Positions 54,552 through 63,022 of a stretch of 64,000 nt of DNA are shown here, piece after piece. Made by a program: the position numbers and the translations under genes. The notes under the pieces are model-generated. The model was not told the DNA's origin. It saw only the letters and a list, made by a program, of their open reading frames with translations, and did no database searches. The stretch comes from Pseudomonas sp. Root71 (GTDB taxonomy: Bacteria; Pseudomonadota; Gammaproteobacteria; Pseudomonadales; Pseudomonadaceae): assembly GCF_001429045.1 (NCBI RefSeq), contig NZ_LMHY01000012.1, forward strand, positions 155,187-219,186, written 5' to 3'. Numbering within the stretch: position 1 is the stretch's first letter; every line of letters starts with the position of its first letter.

Positions 54552-55117
54552 TGGCAGGCAGGTTGATCTATCTCATCGGGCCTTCAGGTTCGGGCAAGGA
54601 CAGCCTGCTGGATGCCGCGCGAACGCGGTTGGCCGAACGCGGCTGCCGTATCGTGCGCCGGATCATTACCCGCTCGGCCGAAGCCGTGGGCGAGGCGGCG
54701 CTGGGCGTCAGTGCCCAGCAATTCGCCGACATGGAAGCCCGGGACGCGTTTGCCCTGAGCTGGCACGCCAATGGGTTGTCCTATGGCATCCCACGGGAAA
54801 TCGACGATTGGCTGGCCGCTGGCCAGGACGTACTGGTCAATGGCTCGCGGGGGCATTTGCAGAATACGCACCTGCGCTATCCGGATGTGTTGGTGTTGTT
54901 GCTGAGCGTGGACCAGGCGGTGCTGCGTGAACGACTGCTCAAGCGCGGGCGTGAATCGGTTAGCGAGATCGATCAGCGCCTGGCACGCAATGCCCGATTC
55001 AACGAGCGGCTGCTGGCGGAAGATTCTGCCGTGCACCTGCTCGACAACTCCGGGCCGCTGGAGCTTACGGTCGAACGCTTGCTGGCCTGCATTGACGAGC
55101 AAGCTCCTCGCGCCTGA
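54551..55117 (+). CDS. phnN: Ribose 1,5-bisphosphate phosphokinase PhnN
   Basis: 188 aa. Walker A GPSGSGKD at residues 10-17 and a guanylate-kinase-like fold; PhnN makes PRPP from ribose 1,5-bisphosphate in the C-P lyase pathway. Start ATG 54551 with GAGGGGG upstream; its first base is the last base of the degraded phnM. Full length, no lesion seen, although the pathway around it is lost in this window. Confidence 0.9.
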   Translation: MAGRLIYLIGPSGSGKDSLLDAARTRLAERGCRIVRRIITRSAEAVGEAALGVSAQQFADMEARDAFALSWHANGLSYGIPREIDDWLAAGQDVLVNGSRGHLQNTHLRYPDVLVLLLSVDQAVLRERLLKRGRESVSEIDQRLARNARFNERLLAEDSAVHLLDNSGPLELTVERLLACIDEQAPRA

Positions 55118-55119
55118 CG

Positions 55120-55146
55120 TTGCCGGGCACCGGTGATGCCCGGCAA
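55120..55146. terminator. Hairpin between convergent phnN and the LysR gene
   Basis: TTGCCGGGCA, loop CCGGTGA, TGCCCGGCAA: a perfect 10-bp stem without a T-tract. Likely bidirectional 3'-end structure. Confidence 0.45.
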
Positions 55147-55185
55147 GTGCCAGCCTGCGATCTGTTGATTTTGATTCAACGGTTT

Positions 55186-56067
55186 TTACCCCGCCAACAA
55201 CCCCTGCACATACTCCACAAACGCCCGAGCCTTGGCACTGGCCATTCTCCCAGTGGGGAACACCGCCCACAGGTCCAGGTTCGGCAGTGCCCAGTCCTTC
55301 ATCACTTCCCGGACCGAGCCGTCGGCCAGTTCCGGTGCGAACATCCATTGCGAAGCCATCGTCAGCCCTTGATGGGCCAGCACGGCTTCACGCAGGCCTT
55401 CGGCGGCATTGACGCGGATTCGGCCGCTGATGTTCACCGATTGCTCCTCGCCTGCCTTGTTGAATTGCCAACTGGCGCTGCCACCGAGGGTGTAGAGGAT
55501 GGCCTGATGCTTGCGCAGGTCGGCGGGGCAGGTGGGCTCGCCGTGTTTTTCAAAGTAGGCGGGTGTGCCCAGTACCATGCGCCGGCATTCGGCGATCTTG
55601 CGGGCGGTCAGGCCCGAGTCGTTCAACACGCCCATGCGCAGGGCGATATCGACGCCTTCCTCCACCAGATTGACGTTGCGATCATCGAGCATCAGGTCGA
55701 TGTCCAGCGCCGGGTTTTGCTCCAGGAAGGGCCCCAGGTGCGGAACGATGTGCAGCCGGCCGAAGGTGACAGGCGCGCAGATGCGCAGGTTGCCACTGAG
55801 CCCGTCGGCGCAGCCCCGTGCGGCATTATCGGCCTCGTCGGCTTCTTCGATGGCGCGCTTGGCCCGTTCGAAGAAGGCCAGCCCGGCTTCGGTGGGCGTG
55901 AGGCCCCGGGTCGAACGCAGCAACAGCCGCACCGCCAACCGCGATTCGAGTTGCGCGATGGTTTTCGATACGGCCGGCTGGCCGATATTCAAGCGCCGGG
56001 CCGCGGCGGAAAACGAACCGGTTTCCACCACGTAGACGAAGGTTTCCATTGAGCCGAGGCGGTCCAT
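55186..56067 (-). CDS. LysR-family transcriptional regulator
   Basis: 293 aa. N-terminal winged HTH (FVYVVETGSFSAAARRLNIG) and a C-terminal substrate-binding domain. It lies downstream of the MFS gene in the same orientation, separated by 248 bp that show no strong feature. Possible targets include that MFS gene, whose upstream region has an inverted repeat at 57602-57626. Effector unknown. Confidence 0.9.
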   Translation of the reverse strand: MDRLGSMETFVYVVETGSFSAAARRLNIGQPAVSKTIAQLESRLAVRLLLRSTRGLTPTEAGLAFFERAKRAIEEADEADNAARGCADGLSGNLRICAPVTFGRLHIVPHLGPFLEQNPALDIDLMLDDRNVNLVEEGVDIALRMGVLNDSGLTARKIAECRRMVLGTPAYFEKHGEPTCPADLRKHQAILYTLGGSASWQFNKAGEEQSVNISGRIRVNAAEGLREAVLAHQGLTMASQWMFAPELADGSVREVMKDWALPNLDLWAVFPTGRMASAKARAFVEYVQGLLAG

Positions 56068-56315
56068 TGAGGGTCCTTGTGCAAACTCCGGAAGTTATCG
56101 GAAGCCTCCTGTGGGAGATTCTATGGTTGAGGGAAACCCCTCAACTGGCTTTTGGCTGATATTCGCTTTGCCCTTTCAGCAAGGCGAATAGCATCCAGCA
56201 TCGCTTCAGGCGTTGAGTGTAATCGGGGTTGACCCCGGCATAACGGATCATCGTTGATCCTGGATAGGCACGGGCGCAACACAGGTGTGCGGTATGGCAT
56301 TCGTTTTTTTGTGAT

Positions 56316-57521
56316 TTACGCTGTCACCAACGAACCCTTTTGCGAAACACTCAAGAACCGCAGCAACGCCAACAGTGGAAACGCGCTGCCGACGATCACG
56401 ATCCACAACCAGCCACCGTGCTCGTACACCGCGCTGGCCACCGAAGAGCCGAAGGCGCCGCCGATAAAGATGCTGGTCATGTACAGCGCATTCAGGCGGC
56501 TGCGGCTTTTGCCGTCGAGGGCGTAGACCGCGCGCTGGCCGAGGACCATGTTCATCTGCACGCAGAAGTCGAGCACCACGCCGGTCACCGCCAGGCCGAT
56601 GACGCTGTAGGCCGGATGGATAAACGCCGGCATGAAACTCAGGCTGGCGAACAGCAGGGCCAGCAATGAGGCGATGCGGGTGTGGCCGGCATCGGCCAGG
56701 CGTCCGGCGATGGGGGCGGCGATGGCGCCGATGGCGCCCACCAGGGCGAAAATCGCGATCTCGCTTTGCGACAAACCGTGATTGCGCGCCAGCTCCAGGG
56801 GCACGGCGGTCCAGAACAGGCTGAAGGTGGCAAACATGCAGCCCTGGTAAAACGCCCGCTGACGCAGTACCGGTTGTTTGCGCAACAGCGTCCACAACGA
56901 GCCCAGCAACTGGCCGTAGGACGCGCTGTGATCAGGTTCACGCTTGGGAATGGTCACGGCCAGCACGATGCTGATGGCCGCCATCAACACCGCGGCTATC
57001 ATGAACATCGCCCGCCAGCCCAAATGGTCGGCCACCACGCTGGACACCGGTCGGGCCAGCAGAATGCCGAGCAGCAATCCGCCCATGATCCCGCCTACCA
57101 CACGGCCACGGGTTTCTTCCGGCGCCAGGTGTGCGGCCAGCGGAATCAGGACCTGCACCGACACCGAACTGAACCCCACCAACAGCGAAATCAGCAAGAA
57201 CACGTTCGGCTGATCGGTAAACGCCGCCCCCAGCAGGCTGACAATCGCCACCAGGGTGGTGATGATCATCAACCGGCGGTTCTCCAGCAGATCCCCCAGC
57301 GGCACCAGGAAAAACAGCCCCAGCGCATAGCCGATCTGGGTCAGGGAGACGATCAGGCTGGCCATGGCGTTGCTCAGGCCGATGTCCGGGGCGATCAGGC
57401 CGATGATCGGTTGGGCGTAGTAGATGTTGGCGACAATCGCGCCGCAACAGAAGGCGAACAGCAGCACCATCCCTGGGGTCATTGTCGCGGTGCCGTGGGG
57501 CACCTGGGTCGCTGGGTTCAT
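56316..57521 (-). CDS. MFS transporter
   Basis: 401 aa with twelve predicted transmembrane helices; MFS motif A-like LGDLLENRRLM in the loop between helices 2 and 3. Related to drug or sugar efflux members (YnfM type). Substrate not predictable. Divergent from the gene at 57757, sharing a 235-bp region with two inverted repeats. Confidence 0.88.
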   Translation of the reverse strand: MNPATQVPHGTATMTPGMVLLFAFCCGAIVANIYYAQPIIGLIAPDIGLSNAMASLIVSLTQIGYALGLFFLVPLGDLLENRRLMIITTLVAIVSLLGAAFTDQPNVFLLISLLVGFSSVSVQVLIPLAAHLAPEETRGRVVGGIMGGLLLGILLARPVSSVVADHLGWRAMFMIAAVLMAAISIVLAVTIPKREPDHSASYGQLLGSLWTLLRKQPVLRQRAFYQGCMFATFSLFWTAVPLELARNHGLSQSEIAIFALVGAIGAIAAPIAGRLADAGHTRIASLLALLFASLSFMPAFIHPAYSVIGLAVTGVVLDFCVQMNMVLGQRAVYALDGKSRSRLNALYMTSIFIGGAFGSSVASAVYEHGGWLWIVIVGSAFPLLALLRFLSVSQKGSLVTA

Positions 57522-57601
57522 AACGGGTCTCGCTGTACGGAAAGGAATGCGCGCAGGCTAATAGGCTGACTGAAACGGCGGAAGTGGGATTGGAGTGATA
57601 A

Positions 57602-57626
57602 CAGTCATTCCATTGCGCAATGACTG
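57602..57626. promoter_or_regulatory. Inverted repeat CAGTCATT-N9-AATGACTG
   Basis: Eight-base perfect arms with an inner ATTGCGCAAT palindrome (57612-57621), 80 bp before the MFS start on the minus strand. Fits a LysR- or TetR-type operator; the adjacent LysR gene is a candidate regulator. Confidence 0.5.
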
Positions 57627-57669
57627 ACGAACGCGTGTGTCGCCCGTCGAAGAGCCTTGCGTCAGAACG

Positions 57670-57698
57670 ATGTAAGTGAATGATACATTCACTTACAT
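57670..57698. promoter_or_regulatory. Perfect 29-bp palindrome, TetR-type operator candidate
   Basis: ATGTAAGTGAATG, centre ATA, CATTCACTTACAT: 13-bp perfect arms. It lies in the divergent gap between the MFS gene and the gene at 57757, 58 bp before the latter. No TetR-family gene is in the window. Confidence 0.7.
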
Positions 57699-57756
57699 CT
57701 TATTCGATGGCGTGCTTATGTTCTCTCTTCCTGTCTCACCACCGGAGGGTCGTCCC

Positions 57757-58386
57757 ATGAAGGTGAAGTTTCGTCAGCTGATTCGTCGCGCTTGTGTCGT
57801 TACCTTGATCAGCGTCTTCGGCGTTGGCCTGGCCGATGCCGACGATGCTCCGGGCACGCGCATCGGGGTGCGCGGCGAGATCACCGGCGTCAGCGCGGAC
57901 ATTCTGAAAGTCCATGCCAACAGCGGTGAAAACGTGATGATCAACCTGACCAAGGACACCAAGGTCCGCGCCGTGACCCTGGCCAACATCGAAGACATCA
58001 AGCCTGGCAGCTACATCGGCTCGGCGGCTGTTCCCCAGGAGGATGGCACCCTCAAGGCCCTGGAGGTCCATGTCTTCCCTCCGGAGCTGGCCGGTAGTGG
58101 CGACGGTCATCGGCCGTTTGACCTGGTCAAGGGCAGCAGCATGACCAACGGCAGCGTCGGCGACCTGGTGGTGAGCAATGGCCGGGTGCTGACCGTCAAC
58201 TACAAGGGCGGCCAACAGAGGATTCTGGTGCCCGAAGACGTACCCATCGTCAACCTGATACCGGCCGATCGCAGCCTGTTGAAGGTGGGTGTGAAGATCG
58301 TGACCTTTGTGACTCAGGGCGCTGATGGCACGCTCACGGCTCAATCCATTTCGGCGGGCAAGGATGGCGTGACGCCGCCGATGTAG
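57757..58386 (+). CDS. Periplasmic protein with two OB-like repeats (DUF5666-like)
   Basis: 209 aa. Signal peptide (basic start MKVKFRQLIRR, hydrophobic core, cleavage near LADA-DDAP). The mature part shows two similar halves, each a beta-rich unit ending in DGTLKALEVHV or DGTLTAQSISA. ATG 57757 follows GGAGGG by 7 bases; an upstream ATG would put the palindromic operator inside the coding region. Resembles DUF5666 proteins of unknown function. A terminator follows. Confidence 0.72.
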   Translation: MKVKFRQLIRRACVVTLISVFGVGLADADDAPGTRIGVRGEITGVSADILKVHANSGENVMINLTKDTKVRAVTLANIEDIKPGSYIGSAAVPQEDGTLKALEVHVFPPELAGSGDGHRPFDLVKGSSMTNGSVGDLVVSNGRVLTVNYKGGQQRILVPEDVPIVNLIPADRSLLKVGVKIVTFVTQGADGTLTAQSISAGKDGVTPPM

Positions 58387-58424
58387 CCGGCGCGTGGCAA
58401 CCTGAGCTGAAAATGACCGCCACA

Positions 58425-58454
58425 AAAAAGGCGACCCGCACGGGTCGCCTTTTT
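58425..58454. terminator. Bidirectional terminator
   Basis: AAAAAGGCGACCCG, loop CA, CGGGTCGCCTTTTT: 14-bp perfect stem between the convergent gene at 57757 and sbp. Confidence 0.92.
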
Positions 58455-58470
58455 CGTTAGCGTCCAGTCA

Positions 58471-59469
58471 TCACTGACCGCTGTAGATCTGGTCGAAAAC
58501 CCCGCCATCATTGAAGTGGGTCTTCTGCACGGTGCGCCAGTCGCCGAAGGTTTTCTCGACCGACAGGAAGTCCACTTTCGGGAAGCGGTCGGTGTACTTG
58601 GCCAGCACGGCCGGGTCGCGCGGGCGCAGGTAGTTCGCCGCGGCAATCTCCTGGCCTTCCGGTGACCACAGGTACTTCAGGTATTCCTCGGCCGCCGCAC
58701 GGGTGCCTTTCTTGTCGACGGTCTTGTCGACCACCGACACCGGTGGCTCGGCTTCGGCGGAAACGCTTGGGTAGATGACTTCGAACTGATCGCGACCGAA
58801 CTCGCGGGCAATCATTTCCGCTTCGTTCTCGAAGGTCACCAGCACATCGCCGATCTGGTTGGTCATGAAGGTGGTGGTGGCGGCACGGCCGCCGGTATCG
58901 AGTACTGGCGCTTGCTTGAACAGCTTGCCGACGAAGTCTTTGGCCTTGTTCTCGTCGCCGCCGTTTTTCAGCACGTAGCCCCAGGCCGAGAGGTAGGTGT
59001 AGCGACCGTTACCGGAGGTTTTCGGGTTCGGGACGATAACCTGGACGCCGTCCTTGAGCAGGTCGGGCCAGTCTTTCAGGGCTTTCGGGTTGCCCTTGCG
59101 CACAATGAACACGGTGGCCGAGGTGAACGGTGCGCTGTTGTTCGGCAGGCGTGTGACCCAGTTTTCCGGGACCAGTTTGCCGTTGTCCGCCAGGGCGTTG
59201 ATGTCGGTGGCCATGTTCATGGTGATGACATCGGCCGGCAAACCGTCGATGACCGAACGCGCCTGTTTGCTGGAGCCGCCGAAGGACATCTGCAGGACGA
59301 TGTTTTCGTTGTGCTCGGCTTGCCAGTGTTTCTGGAACGCAGTGTTGTAGTCCTTGTAGAAATCTCGCATCACGTCGTAGGAAACGTTGAGCAGGGTCGG
59401 TGCAGCCTGGGCGATGTTGCCCAGGGCCAGGCCAGCGGCGAGAAGCGAGGCGCCAAAGAGTTTTTTCAC
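58471..59469 (-). CDS. sbp: Sulfate ABC transporter substrate-binding protein
   Basis: 332 aa. GTG start at 59469 with AAAGGAATTCGCA upstream; signal peptide cleaved near AQA-APTL; SBP domain with motifs LLNVSYDVMRDFY and NPKTSGNGRYTYLSA. Delivers sulfate or thiosulfate to CysTWA. The rest of the transporter is not adjacent. A palindrome (59487-59563) occupies its leader; a weak -10 TATAGT is seen upstream of that palindrome at 59595-59600 on the minus strand. Confidence 0.93.
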   Translation of the reverse strand: MKKLFGASLLAAGLALGNIAQAAPTLLNVSYDVMRDFYKDYNTAFQKHWQAEHNENIVLQMSFGGSSKQARSVIDGLPADVITMNMATDINALADNGKLVPENWVTRLPNNSAPFTSATVFIVRKGNPKALKDWPDLLKDGVQVIVPNPKTSGNGRYTYLSAWGYVLKNGGDENKAKDFVGKLFKQAPVLDTGGRAATTTFMTNQIGDVLVTFENEAEMIAREFGRDQFEVIYPSVSAEAEPPVSVVDKTVDKKGTRAAAEEYLKYLWSPEGQEIAAANYLRPRDPAVLAKYTDRFPKVDFLSVEKTFGDWRTVQKTHFNDGGVFDQIYSGQ

Positions 59470-59486
59470 TGCGAATTCCTTTTGAT

Positions 59487-59563
59487 GTAGGAGCTGCCGC
59501 AGGCTGCGATCCTTTGGCTTTGATTTTCAAGATCAAAAGATCGCAGCCTACGGCAGCTCCTAC
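59487..59563. repeat. GTAGGAGCTGCCGCAGGCTG-type palindrome in the sbp leader
   Basis: GTAGGAGCTGCCGCAGGCTG... (59487-59511) faces GATCGCAGCCTACGGCAGCT... (59539-59563). Same family as 41825-41913. It lies 17 bp before the sbp start codon. Confidence 0.9.
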
Positions 59564-59642
59564 GGGTTATTTATTAGTTATCAACGATGTGTCGACTATA
59601 GCCGGGCTCATATAGTCCTTTAAAGATTAAAAAGCTCTTTGC

Positions 59643-60467
59643 TTATTCCAGTTTTTTGAACAGTGCATTGCCACAACGGGAGCAGAAAGACGCCTCGGGT
59701 TCATGGCTGTCTTTGGCGCACACCGGGCAGTCGCGATGCAACTGGCCGCCACGCATGGCCGTGGCCAGTTCGGCGGTGAAGATCCCGGTGGGCACGGCGA
59801 TGATCGAGTAACCGGTGATCATCACCATCGATGAAATGACCTGGCCCAGTGCGGTCTTGGGCACGATGTCGCCGTAACCGACGGTGGTCAAGGTCACGAT
59901 AGCCCAGTAAATGCCCTTGGGAATGCTGGTGAAGCCATGTTGCGGGCCTTCGACCACATACATCAGGGTGCCGAACACGATGACCAGTGTGCAGACGCTG
60001 AGCAGGAACACGAGGATTTTCTGCTTGCTGCCACGCAGGGCATCAAGCAGGTAGTGGGCTTGCTTGAGGTACGGGCCGAGCTTGAGCACGCGGAAGATCC
60101 GCAGCATCCGGATCACCCGGATGATCAGCAGGTACTGGGCATCGCTGTAGTACAGCGCGAGGATGCCGGGCACGATGGCCAGCAGGTCCACCAGTCCATA
60201 GAAACTGAAGGCATAGCGCAGGGGCTTGGGTGAGCAGTACAGGCGCAGGATGTACTCGCCGAGGAAGATCACCGTGAAGCCCCACTCGATGTACGCAAGC
60301 ACGCTGGCGTAGTTCTGGTGGACGTCATCGATGCTGTCCAGGATCACCACCACCAGGCTGGCGAGGATGATCAGCAGCAAGGTGGAGTCGAAGCGTCGAC
60401 CGGCAACGGTGTCGGTCTGGAAAATAATCACGTACAGGCGGTTACGCCACGTGTCGTTGCTGTTCAT
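59643..60467 (-). CDS. Voltage-gated-type potassium channel with C-terminal zinc ribbon
   Basis: 274 aa. Six transmembrane helices; S4-like RVIRMLRIFRVLKL with arginines at 117, 120, 123 and 126; selectivity filter TVGYGD at 195-200. The C-terminus has CPVC (247-250) and CSRC (262-265), a small treble-clef or zinc-ribbon-like element. ATG 60467 fits the RBS AAGG by 8 bases; ATG 60473 is an alternative. Minus strand, unlinked to other transport genes. Confidence 0.88.
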   Translation of the reverse strand: MNSNDTWRNRLYVIIFQTDTVAGRRFDSTLLLIILASLVVVILDSIDDVHQNYASVLAYIEWGFTVIFLGEYILRLYCSPKPLRYAFSFYGLVDLLAIVPGILALYYSDAQYLLIIRVIRMLRIFRVLKLGPYLKQAHYLLDALRGSKQKILVFLLSVCTLVIVFGTLMYVVEGPQHGFTSIPKGIYWAIVTLTTVGYGDIVPKTALGQVISSMVMITGYSIIAVPTGIFTAELATAMRGGQLHRDCPVCAKDSHEPEASFCSRCGNALFKKLE

Positions 60468-60488
60468 GCACATCGCCTTGGCCGCAAA

Positions 60489-61403
60489 TCAGCGCAGCCT
60501 AGGTTGATTCTCCCCGGGAGCGCAAGGCGCGCTTTCGACCGTGGCTTTGCCGAGCATTTGAACAACGCTGCGAATCAGCCAGCCGGCAAGAATGAACGGC
60601 GCGGTCAGCGTAGGCAGACCGATGGCGGCAAACACCGGCGTCAGCAACAGCGCCAGGCCGATGCCAAGCAGCGGCAGCCACGGTTGGCGACGCCGGGAGC
60701 TGAAGGCGAGGGCGGCCAGCACGGCGTTATAGCCACCGAGGCCGAGCAGTGCGGTATAGAAATCGTGGTTCAGCAGGCTCCAGCCCATACCAGCGACCGA
60801 GGCCAACAATGCCCAGCAGAATGCGCGGCGATCAGCGATCAGCAAACCGGCGGCAATCATCGCACCCGCCAGCGGATGACCGAGGAACATCACCTGACCA
60901 ATGCCTTTGAGTGGCGCGGCAAGCATGTTCAGGGTGCTGACTTCGATCAAATGCGGCTCAGTCGAGGGCGTGGCGAAGCACAGCAGCAACCAGCCGAGCC
61001 CGACGAAGGGCGCGGTGTAGGCCGGCAGGCATTGGCTGAACCGGACGCGCTTGAGCCACTGTTGGGTGACCATCGCGCTCAGGCCACCGGCGGCCAGGAT
61101 CAGTGGCGGCATCATCGCCGACCAGGGGAAATACAGGCTCAGTAACAGTCCGAGCAGGACGCCGTTGTAGCTGAACAACCCGGCCTGGCGATCAGCCTTG
61201 GCATAGTTGCGGCGTTGCGCGGTGAGCAGCCCGGCGACACCACCGAGCAAGGCGCCGCCAAGCAAGGCGGGCGCAGTAAACAGGATGGCCAGGACGCACA
61301 GCAGGCCGCACAGCGGATTGCGCTGGAGAAAGATCTGGCTGAAGCCGTTGAGCAATGCTTCGGCCCAGTCGGGGCAGTGGGTGTTGAAGTGAATGGCAGG
61401 CAT
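60489..61403 (-). CDS. Urea transporter
   Basis: 304 aa with the internal two-fold repeat of the UT family (PF03253): NPLCGLL and SYNGVLLGL in the first half, GGYNAVLAALAF in the second. About ten transmembrane helices. No urease or amidase genes nearby. Twenty-one bases beyond the channel gene in the same orientation, so possibly one transcript. Confidence 0.9.
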   Translation of the reverse strand: MPAIHFNTHCPDWAEALLNGFSQIFLQRNPLCGLLCVLAILFTAPALLGGALLGGVAGLLTAQRRNYAKADRQAGLFSYNGVLLGLLLSLYFPWSAMMPPLILAAGGLSAMVTQQWLKRVRFSQCLPAYTAPFVGLGWLLLCFATPSTEPHLIEVSTLNMLAAPLKGIGQVMFLGHPLAGAMIAAGLLIADRRAFCWALLASVAGMGWSLLNHDFYTALLGLGGYNAVLAALAFSSRRRQPWLPLLGIGLALLLTPVFAAIGLPTLTAPFILAGWLIRSVVQMLGKATVESAPCAPGENQPRLR

Positions 61404-61449
61404 TTTGAAATCTAGGGCAGTGGAAAATCAAAGGTGTTGCACAAACTCT

Positions 61450-61594
61450 GTGGCGAGGGAGCTTGCTCCCGCTGGGTCGCGAAGCGACCCCAACTCCGGT
61501 GAATGCGGTTTCTCTGTGGAACCCGTCATGCCGAAAGACGACTGCTACGCAGCCGAGCGGGACGATGCGGCGATCCGACAAGCTCCCTCGCCAC
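61450..61594. repeat. Composite long inverted repeat between the urea transporter and pyk
   Basis: GTGGCGAGGGAGCTTGCTCC... (61450-61470) and its outer complement AAGCTCCCTCGCCAC (61580-61594) enclose smaller hairpins such as GGGTCGC-GAA-GCGACCC. Resembles a composite REP/BIME element; a third repeat family in this window. Confidence 0.75.
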
Positions 61595-61606
61595 AAAAAG
61601 CGTTCG

Positions 61607-63022
61607 TTAGATCAATGTCTCGATGCGCAAAGAGTTAGTCGACCCCGGCTGGCCAAACGGCACACCTGCGGTGATCAACAGCGTGTCGCCACGCTGCGCC
61701 ATGCCCTGGGCCTGGGCAATTTCCAGTGCCGTCGAGCAGACTTCATCGACCTGACGCAGACGATCGTTGACCACCGAGTGCACACCCCACGCCACGCTCA
61801 GGCGACGGGCGGTCTGTAGGTTCGGTGTCAGGTTGAGGATCGGCACCGTCGGCCGCTCCCGCGCCGCACGCAGGCTCGATGCGCCGGACTCGCTGTAGTT
61901 CACCAGCACTGCCACCGGCAGCACGTTGCTGATACGGCGAATGGCGCAGCTGATCGCGTCGGAAACAGTCGCCTCGGCTTTCGGTCGGCTGACGTCGAGT
62001 TGAGTCTGGTAGTCCGGACCGTTTTCCACCTGGCGGATGATCTTGCTCATCATCTGCACGGCTTCGAGCGGGTATTCGCCGGACGCGGTTTCCGCCGACA
62101 GCATCACCGCGTCCGCCCCTTCGGCCACCGCGTTGGCGACATCGGTGACTTCGGCGCGGGTTGGCGCCGGTGAGAAGCGCATCGACTCCAGCATCTGGGT
62201 CGCCACCACCACCGGTTTGCCGAGTTGGCGGCAGGTGCTGATGATGTTCTTCTGGATCTGCGGCACGCTTTCGGCCGGCACTTCTACGCCCAGGTCACCC
62301 CGGGCGACCATGATCGCGTCGCTCAATTCGGCGATCTCGCGCAGTTGTTCGACGGCCGAGGGCTTCTCGATCTTGGCCATCAGGAACGCCTTGTCGCCGA
62401 TCAGGGAGCGAGCTTCGCGGATGTCATCGGGACGTTGTACGAACGACAGCGCCACCCAGTCCACGCCCAGTTCCAGGCCGAAGGTCAAGTCGCGGCGATC
62501 CTTGGCGGTCAGCGGGCTCAGGTCGAGCACCGCTTGCGGTACGTTCACGCCTTTGCGGTCCGACAGTTCGCCGCCATTGAGCACTGTGGTGTCGATGGCG
62601 TCGGCGTACTTTGTCACGACCCGCAGACGCAGCTTGCCGTCGTCCAGCAGCAGGTCCATGCCCGGTTCCAGCGCGGCGATGATTTCCGGGTGGGGCAGGT
62701 TGACCCGGCGCTCATCGCCCGGCGTGGTATCGAGGTCCAGGCGCAAGGCCTGGCCGCGCACCAGTTGCACCTTGCCGTCGGCGAACTTGCCGACCCGCAG
62801 TTTCGGGCCTTGCAGGTCCATCAGGATGCCCAATGGATAATTGAGCTGGCGCTCGACTTCACGAATCCACTGGAAACGCTGGGCGTGGTCGGCATGATCG
62901 CCATGGCTGAAGTTCAGGCGGAAGATGTTGACCCCGGCCAGCACCAGTTCACGGATGGCGTCGATGCCGTCGGTGGCCGGGCCGAGCGTGGCGAGGATTT
63001 TGACCTTTTTATCAGGCGTCAT
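61607..63022 (-). CDS. pyk: Pyruvate kinase
   Basis: 471 aa from ATG 63022 (MTPDKKVKILATLGPA); TTG 63037 is a weaker alternative. TIM-barrel core with the catalytic-lysine signature MAKIEKPSAVEQL and GDLGVE, B domain (about 70-165) and C-terminal domain. PykA-type. The start overlaps the 3' end of the glycerate-kinase gene by 11 bases, so the pair is an operon. Confidence 0.95.
   Translation of the reverse strand: MTPDKKVKILATLGPATDGIDAIRELVLAGVNIFRLNFSHGDHADHAQRFQWIREVERQLNYPLGILMDLQGPKLRVGKFADGKVQLVRGQALRLDLDTTPGDERRVNLPHPEIIAALEPGMDLLLDDGKLRLRVVTKYADAIDTTVLNGGELSDRKGVNVPQAVLDLSPLTAKDRRDLTFGLELGVDWVALSFVQRPDDIREARSLIGDKAFLMAKIEKPSAVEQLREIAELSDAIMVARGDLGVEVPAESVPQIQKNIISTCRQLGKPVVVATQMLESMRFSPAPTRAEVTDVANAVAEGADAVMLSAETASGEYPLEAVQMMSKIIRQVENGPDYQTQLDVSRPKAEATVSDAISCAIRRISNVLPVAVLVNYSESGASSLRAARERPTVPILNLTPNLQTARRLSVAWGVHSVVNDRLRQVDEVCSTALEIAQAQGMAQRGDTLLITAGVPFGQPGSTNSLRIETLI

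Noticed and set aside
60489..61403. Urease operon membership of the urea transporter
   Set aside because: No ure genes in the neighbouring sequence; the nearest genes are a K+ channel and pyruvate kinase.
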